NCBI GenBank assembly: GCA_002007465.1
Contig: LNAC01000279.1
Coordinates: forward strand, 1,462,821-1,526,820
From: Ailurus styani
Taxonomy: Eukaryota; Chordata; Mammalia; Carnivora; Ailuridae
DNA length: 64,000 nt
Direction: 5' to 3'
Translations under genes and position numbers: made by a program
In this document: in pieces, positions 60,690 to 64,000 of the stretch
How positions within the stretch are numbered: position 1 is the stretch's first letter
How the letters are laid out: every line of letters starts with the position of its first letter
Notes under the pieces: model-generated
Seen by the model: the letters and a program-made list of their open reading frames with translations, nothing else
Told to the model about the DNA's origin: nothing
Databases searched by the model: none

Positions 60690-60865
60690 ATGTTCATTCT
60701 TTCAACTCTTTATGGACCCTACAAGACTGGGACTACAGCCATCCCCACTTCACAGAGGAGGACAAGACCGTGAAGTGCCCTAGGTCCCCCATAAAAGACC
60801 TTTCTGTGTTTAAGCAGGCACAGGTACAAACGACGCACCGAGCCAGGCAAGTACATCTGGTGGCA
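60690..60865 (+). repeat. MIR fragment
   Basis: CCATCCCCACTTCACAGAGG and AGGACAAGACCGTGAAG, then GTGCCCTAGGTC are MIR-like. Confidence 0.5.
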
Positions 60866-61158
60866 CCTTCAGTCATGGAACACCTGAGGTTTCTGAGCAC
60901 AAATGCTTCCCCACGTCTCAACTGGTGATTCGCTATTGGCTTAAGAATTCAATACAGTCCAAGCTCTGCATTTGTGTGCATCGATTAGAAAAAAAGACAT
61001 TTTAAGTGACTTTTCTGGGACTCAACTGAGATAGCGGTTAAATCACAAGCTTTGAGGGTAGCTGGGATGTGAACAATGGGCACATTTAAAAATTTTAACC
61101 TAAGAGGGAAAAATCAAACTCCAACCAGGTACAAAGCATCCCTTATCTGCTCATTTTT

Positions 61159-61358
61159 TTTTAAAGATTTTATTTATTTATTTGACACAGAGAGAGAGAG
61201 ATCAGATCACAAGTAGGCAGAGAGGCAGGCAGAGAGAGAGGAGGAAGCAGGCTCCCTGCTGAGCAGAGAGCCCGATGTGGGCCTCGATCCCAGGACCCTG
61301 GGATCATGACCTGAGCCGAAGGCAGCGGCTTTAACCCACTGAGCCACCCAGGCGCCCT
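61159..61358 (-). repeat. CAN-SINE with perfect 16-bp duplication
   Basis: TTATCTGCTCATTTTT is identical at 61143-61158 and 61359-61374. Reverse element with intact body, probably recent. Confidence 0.97.
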
Positions 61359-62564
61359 TTATCTGCTCATTTTTGTTGCCTTTTCCTCCTTTCACAATTC
61401 ATAGTGCCAGATGTGGGACCCCGAATACAGAGATCCAGAAAAATAAACAGTGCCGTCTAGGAAGTGACTGGTGAGATCAGATCGCCTGCATGGAGCACTG
61501 TGACTTTTCAAATACTGTACAGTTCTGTGTTGATAGCATGTGCTCTTCTCGGCGTGATGCCAACAGTCAACAAAGAGATGCCACAAATCAGGGGAATTAC
61601 AATAGCTTTGTTAGCTAAAGGCGAGAGCTGGAAAAGGAACAGGTCTTCCCGAACACACCCTTGGAACAGAAACCTGTCTTCATTCTAAAGCAGACAACGG
61701 ACCCCGTGCTTGGGAAAAAAGAAAAGAAATCTAAGCTAACACTTAAATTTAGATCACATAAATCTGCTGGATCTCTTTCCGGTTTCCCTGTGCATTTTTC
61801 ATGATCAATAAATGATACTGCAGCCACTCAGGATGTTATGAGGAGGTAATCCCCCACCCAACGTCATCACACTCTCAGCACCATAACTGCTCAGTCCCGA
61901 GCAGCTCACGGACGGTCCCTGGTACTTTCTAGCTTCACTAGTCTTGCATCGAAGCGGATCCCCTGCTGAGGCAGTCCGTGAGCGGCAGCAAGGCGGCAGG
62001 TTCAGAAACTCTTACTGAGGGAGTGAAGGCCAGTAAAATGTTCAGGTAGCTTCGGAATATTATTACAGTCATTCAGCAAGCTAGTCAAGCAATCGTGTCC
62101 TCTAGTTACCCCTAGTCTCTGGGGACTTTCCCTTCCCCTCATGGGGACACACGTGTAAATGGTCCCTTAACTTCCGTGAACCAGTCCCCTCTCCATTCTC
62201 CCCAGGAAGGTCCACTTCCCAGCACAAACTGTGCTCTCATCTGGAAAGGAACAAAGGCCGACCCGACGGGGCCGCAGTGGCCGGCCAGGAATCCCAGGAG
62301 AGGAGGCAAACAGACCGCAAACACAAAAATGTTGCAAACCATGTACATAGGATCAGAAATTCCAGGAAGAAGGAGCCTCCTTCCTATTGCCTTTGTCTAC
62401 ATGGCTTAGACCAGCTCCTCCCTTCAAAACACCAGTGGCCGGACAGAATGGAACAGGTACAGTCTGAGGCAAAACCAGGACAAGTGTCCCCCAAAGCTGC
62501 AGCCCCAAACCTGGAAACCCCCCAAACGTAATTTCAAGTGTGAACTGGAAAGCCAGCTTTTCTT

Positions 62565-62761
62565 TTCTTTTTTTTTTTTTTAAGATTTTATTTATTTCGC
62601 AGAGAGAGAGATCACAAGGAGGCAGAGAGGCAGGCAGAGAGAGAAGGAAGCAGGCTCCCCGCTGAGCAGGGAGCCCGATGCGGGCCACGATCCCAGGACC
62701 CTGAGATCATGACCTGAGCCGAAGGCAGAGGCTTTAACCCACTGAGCCACCCAGGCGCCCC
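62565..62761 (-). repeat. CAN-SINE with perfect 18-bp duplication
   Basis: GGAAAGCCAGCTTTTCTT is identical at 62547-62564 and 62762-62779. The body is near consensus with a pure poly-T, so this is one of the youngest insertions here. Confidence 0.97.
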
Positions 62762-63559
62762 GGAAAGCCAGCTTTTCTTAACGCTAACAAATCTGTCCCA
62801 CCTAGAGGCTCTTTTTTACTTTCCCAGCTAACTCTGTCTGAAAGCTTACTGAAGCCACTTCTTTCCTGAGACTCCAGTGAGTCAGAGGTTGAGCCTTTAC
62901 GACAGAGACGCCCTGCGAACCCGCGACACTGGCTCGGAGCTCCTGACACACCGGGACACACCTCCCGGACAGGAGCGACTACAGTAAGTCTGGAGGAGAG
63001 GACATGGCGTCCTCTGGCTGGCTGTCACGCGTGTGGCATGGATGTAAATACTAAACCGTGTGCCCGTCGCTGTCCACTAGGATAACAACTACCCGCCCAG
63101 TTCTGAGATCTAGGAACTTCCTCTTCCGAAAAGTATTTACAGAAGGTCTGGAGAGACGTGTCGAAGCTCAGGAGTGTGAGGTATCGTTAGACAGGTGTCA
63201 GGTGCTGGGGGGGCATTGCCAGGATCTGTGGCCCCTACAACAGGAAGACCCCCGGGGCATGGCGCCTCTTCCGCGAGGCCTTGGAAAGCGCGGGGCACCT
63301 GCGGGGCCTGCAGACCAGCCCTGCACGCACCTGTCCGCTGGGCTGGGGGTGGAGCAAGGGGCGCCGTCTGAAGTCCGACATTCCGGGCCCGGGCCGGAGA
63401 TGGGGGGGCCGCTCTCACTGAACTGGGCCGGCGCCCAAATGTAGAGGAGACACAGCCCGATTCTCTCAGGAAGCTGATCCTCTCGACCTGAAACCACGCA
63501 CTGACAAACCCCCCGTTTCCCAGGGATCTGACAAGAGGAAGCGCCCAAGCAGTGTGTCC

Positions 63560-64000
63560 GTCAGTCGGAAGAGGAAAGACCCCGAGGCCGAGCGTGCCCA
63601 GGGGCCGCGGAGCGGTCCGCTACGGCGTGGGCGCCCGGAGTGTTGGAGGCAGCAGCGCGTCCTTCCGAAGCACGGAAGGGCACCGGGGAAATCCACCGGA
63701 GAGCGTCAAAGGTCTAAGGCGCTAACAGTCTGAAACCCTGGGTGAGCGTCAACCCGGCCGCCGGCGCTTCGGCACCGCCTGTGAGCCCCGTACTTCGCGG
63801 AGCCCTCGGTCGAGGAGGGAGGCGGGCGAGAAGTCGGGGAGACCGTGCCCGCCGCGGGGGCCGCTGCCCCGAGCGTGCCTGCGAGGGCGCCCAGCCCGGA
63901 CGCGGGGCCCGAGTGCGGCCGTGCAGAGCGCGCCCCGGAAGCCGGGAGCCCGGAGCCGGGAGCCGGGCCGGGGTAGCTCCCTCGCCCCCGCGGCCTCGTC
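63560..64000. promoter_or_regulatory. CpG-rich flank, probably the edge of the TRAPPC10 promoter CpG island
   Basis: The last 440 bases are very GC-rich with CpG at close to the expected frequency, including GCCGCGGGGGCC, CGGCCGCCGGCG and tandem GGAGCCGGGA units near 63945-63975. The position just inside the start of intron 1 fits a housekeeping CpG-island promoter lying mostly beyond base 64000. There is no ATG on the minus strand in the last 400 bases, so the first coding exon is not here. The promoter role is inference. Confidence 0.6.

Larger units (their letters stand above)
44255..64000 (-). other. TRAPPC10 intron 1 (part; continues right of the window)
   Basis: At least 19.7 kb separate exon 2 from the missing first exon. 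The content is interspersed repeats: MIR pieces near 44500 and 44850, SINEs at 45572, 52893, 53660, 57112, 61159 and 62565, MLT1 LTRs at 46285, 48950, 54424 and 56240, an L1 end at 56745-58000 and an L2 at 58737-59500. Stretches 47640-48900, 49700-52880, 54800-56040 and 59950-61140 hold nothing I can name apart from one MIR near 60700. No exon-like family peptide was found here. Confidence 0.75.

Noticed and set aside
63000..64000. Search for TRAPPC10 exon 1 and its start codon
   Set aside because: No family N-terminal peptide and no ATG on the minus strand in the last 400 bases. The exon must be outside the window.
1..64000. An operon, CRISPR array, phage or other bacterial-type system
   Set aside because: The DNA is mammalian with spliced exons and SINE/LINE repeats; nothing prokaryotic was seen.

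Overview
The window is vertebrate nuclear DNA from a carnivoran mammal. The main clue is at least 16 copies of the tRNA-derived carnivore SINE (CAN-SINE/SINEC). Their consensus (head with CGCCTGGGTGGCTCAG, body with CCTGCCTCTCTGCCTACTTG, AATAAA-rich tail) fits caniforms other than dogs, most likely a mustelid. The species call is inference. Older L1, L2, MIR and MaLR (MLT1) remnants fill much of the rest.

Only one protein-coding gene can be supported: TRAPPC10 (TRAPP II complex subunit, Trs130/TMEM1 family), on the minus strand. Its 5' half is present. Thirteen coding exons were located by reading the reverse complement for family peptides and checking that every visible boundary is GT-AG and that the split codons join in phase. 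In transcript order they are 44173-44254, 38991-39126, 28768-28964, 24421-24616, 22445-22556, 19541-19788, 8671-8817, 7904-8018, 7014-7090, 5923-6014, 3750-3890, 3357-3469 and 1-429 (running off the left edge). They give 2,085 nt, or 695 codons' worth, of uninterrupted reading frame. This is about residues 23-717 of a family member of about 1,260 residues. Exon numbers 2-14 and residue numbers assume the usual family first exon. That exon, with the start codon, is not in the window. The 3' exons lie left of position 1.

Layout from right to left (transcript direction): 63.5-64.0 kb is a CpG-rich flank close to the promoter; 44.3-64 kb is a long first intron rich in MLT1, L1, L2 and SINE copies; 39-44 kb (intron 2) holds an unexpected 1.1-kb CpG island at about 41.7-42.8 kb, a SINE nested in a SINE, and a 129-base assembly gap inside an L1 tail; 29-39 kb (intron 3) is a stack of L1 pieces; 19.5-28.8 kb holds exons 4-7 and a divergent 98-bp duplication; 8.8-19.5 kb (intron 7) holds two GC-rich minisatellites; 0-8.8 kb holds exons 8-14 close together.

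No second gene, RNA gene, CRISPR array or active mobile element was recognised. Most long open frames lie in GC-rich, stop-poor intron DNA and look non-coding. The items most worth a second look are the orphan CpG island in intron 2, the G-rich minisatellite just upstream of exon 8, the paired 98-bp segments differing almost only at CpG sites, and inverted SINE pairs around exon 6.
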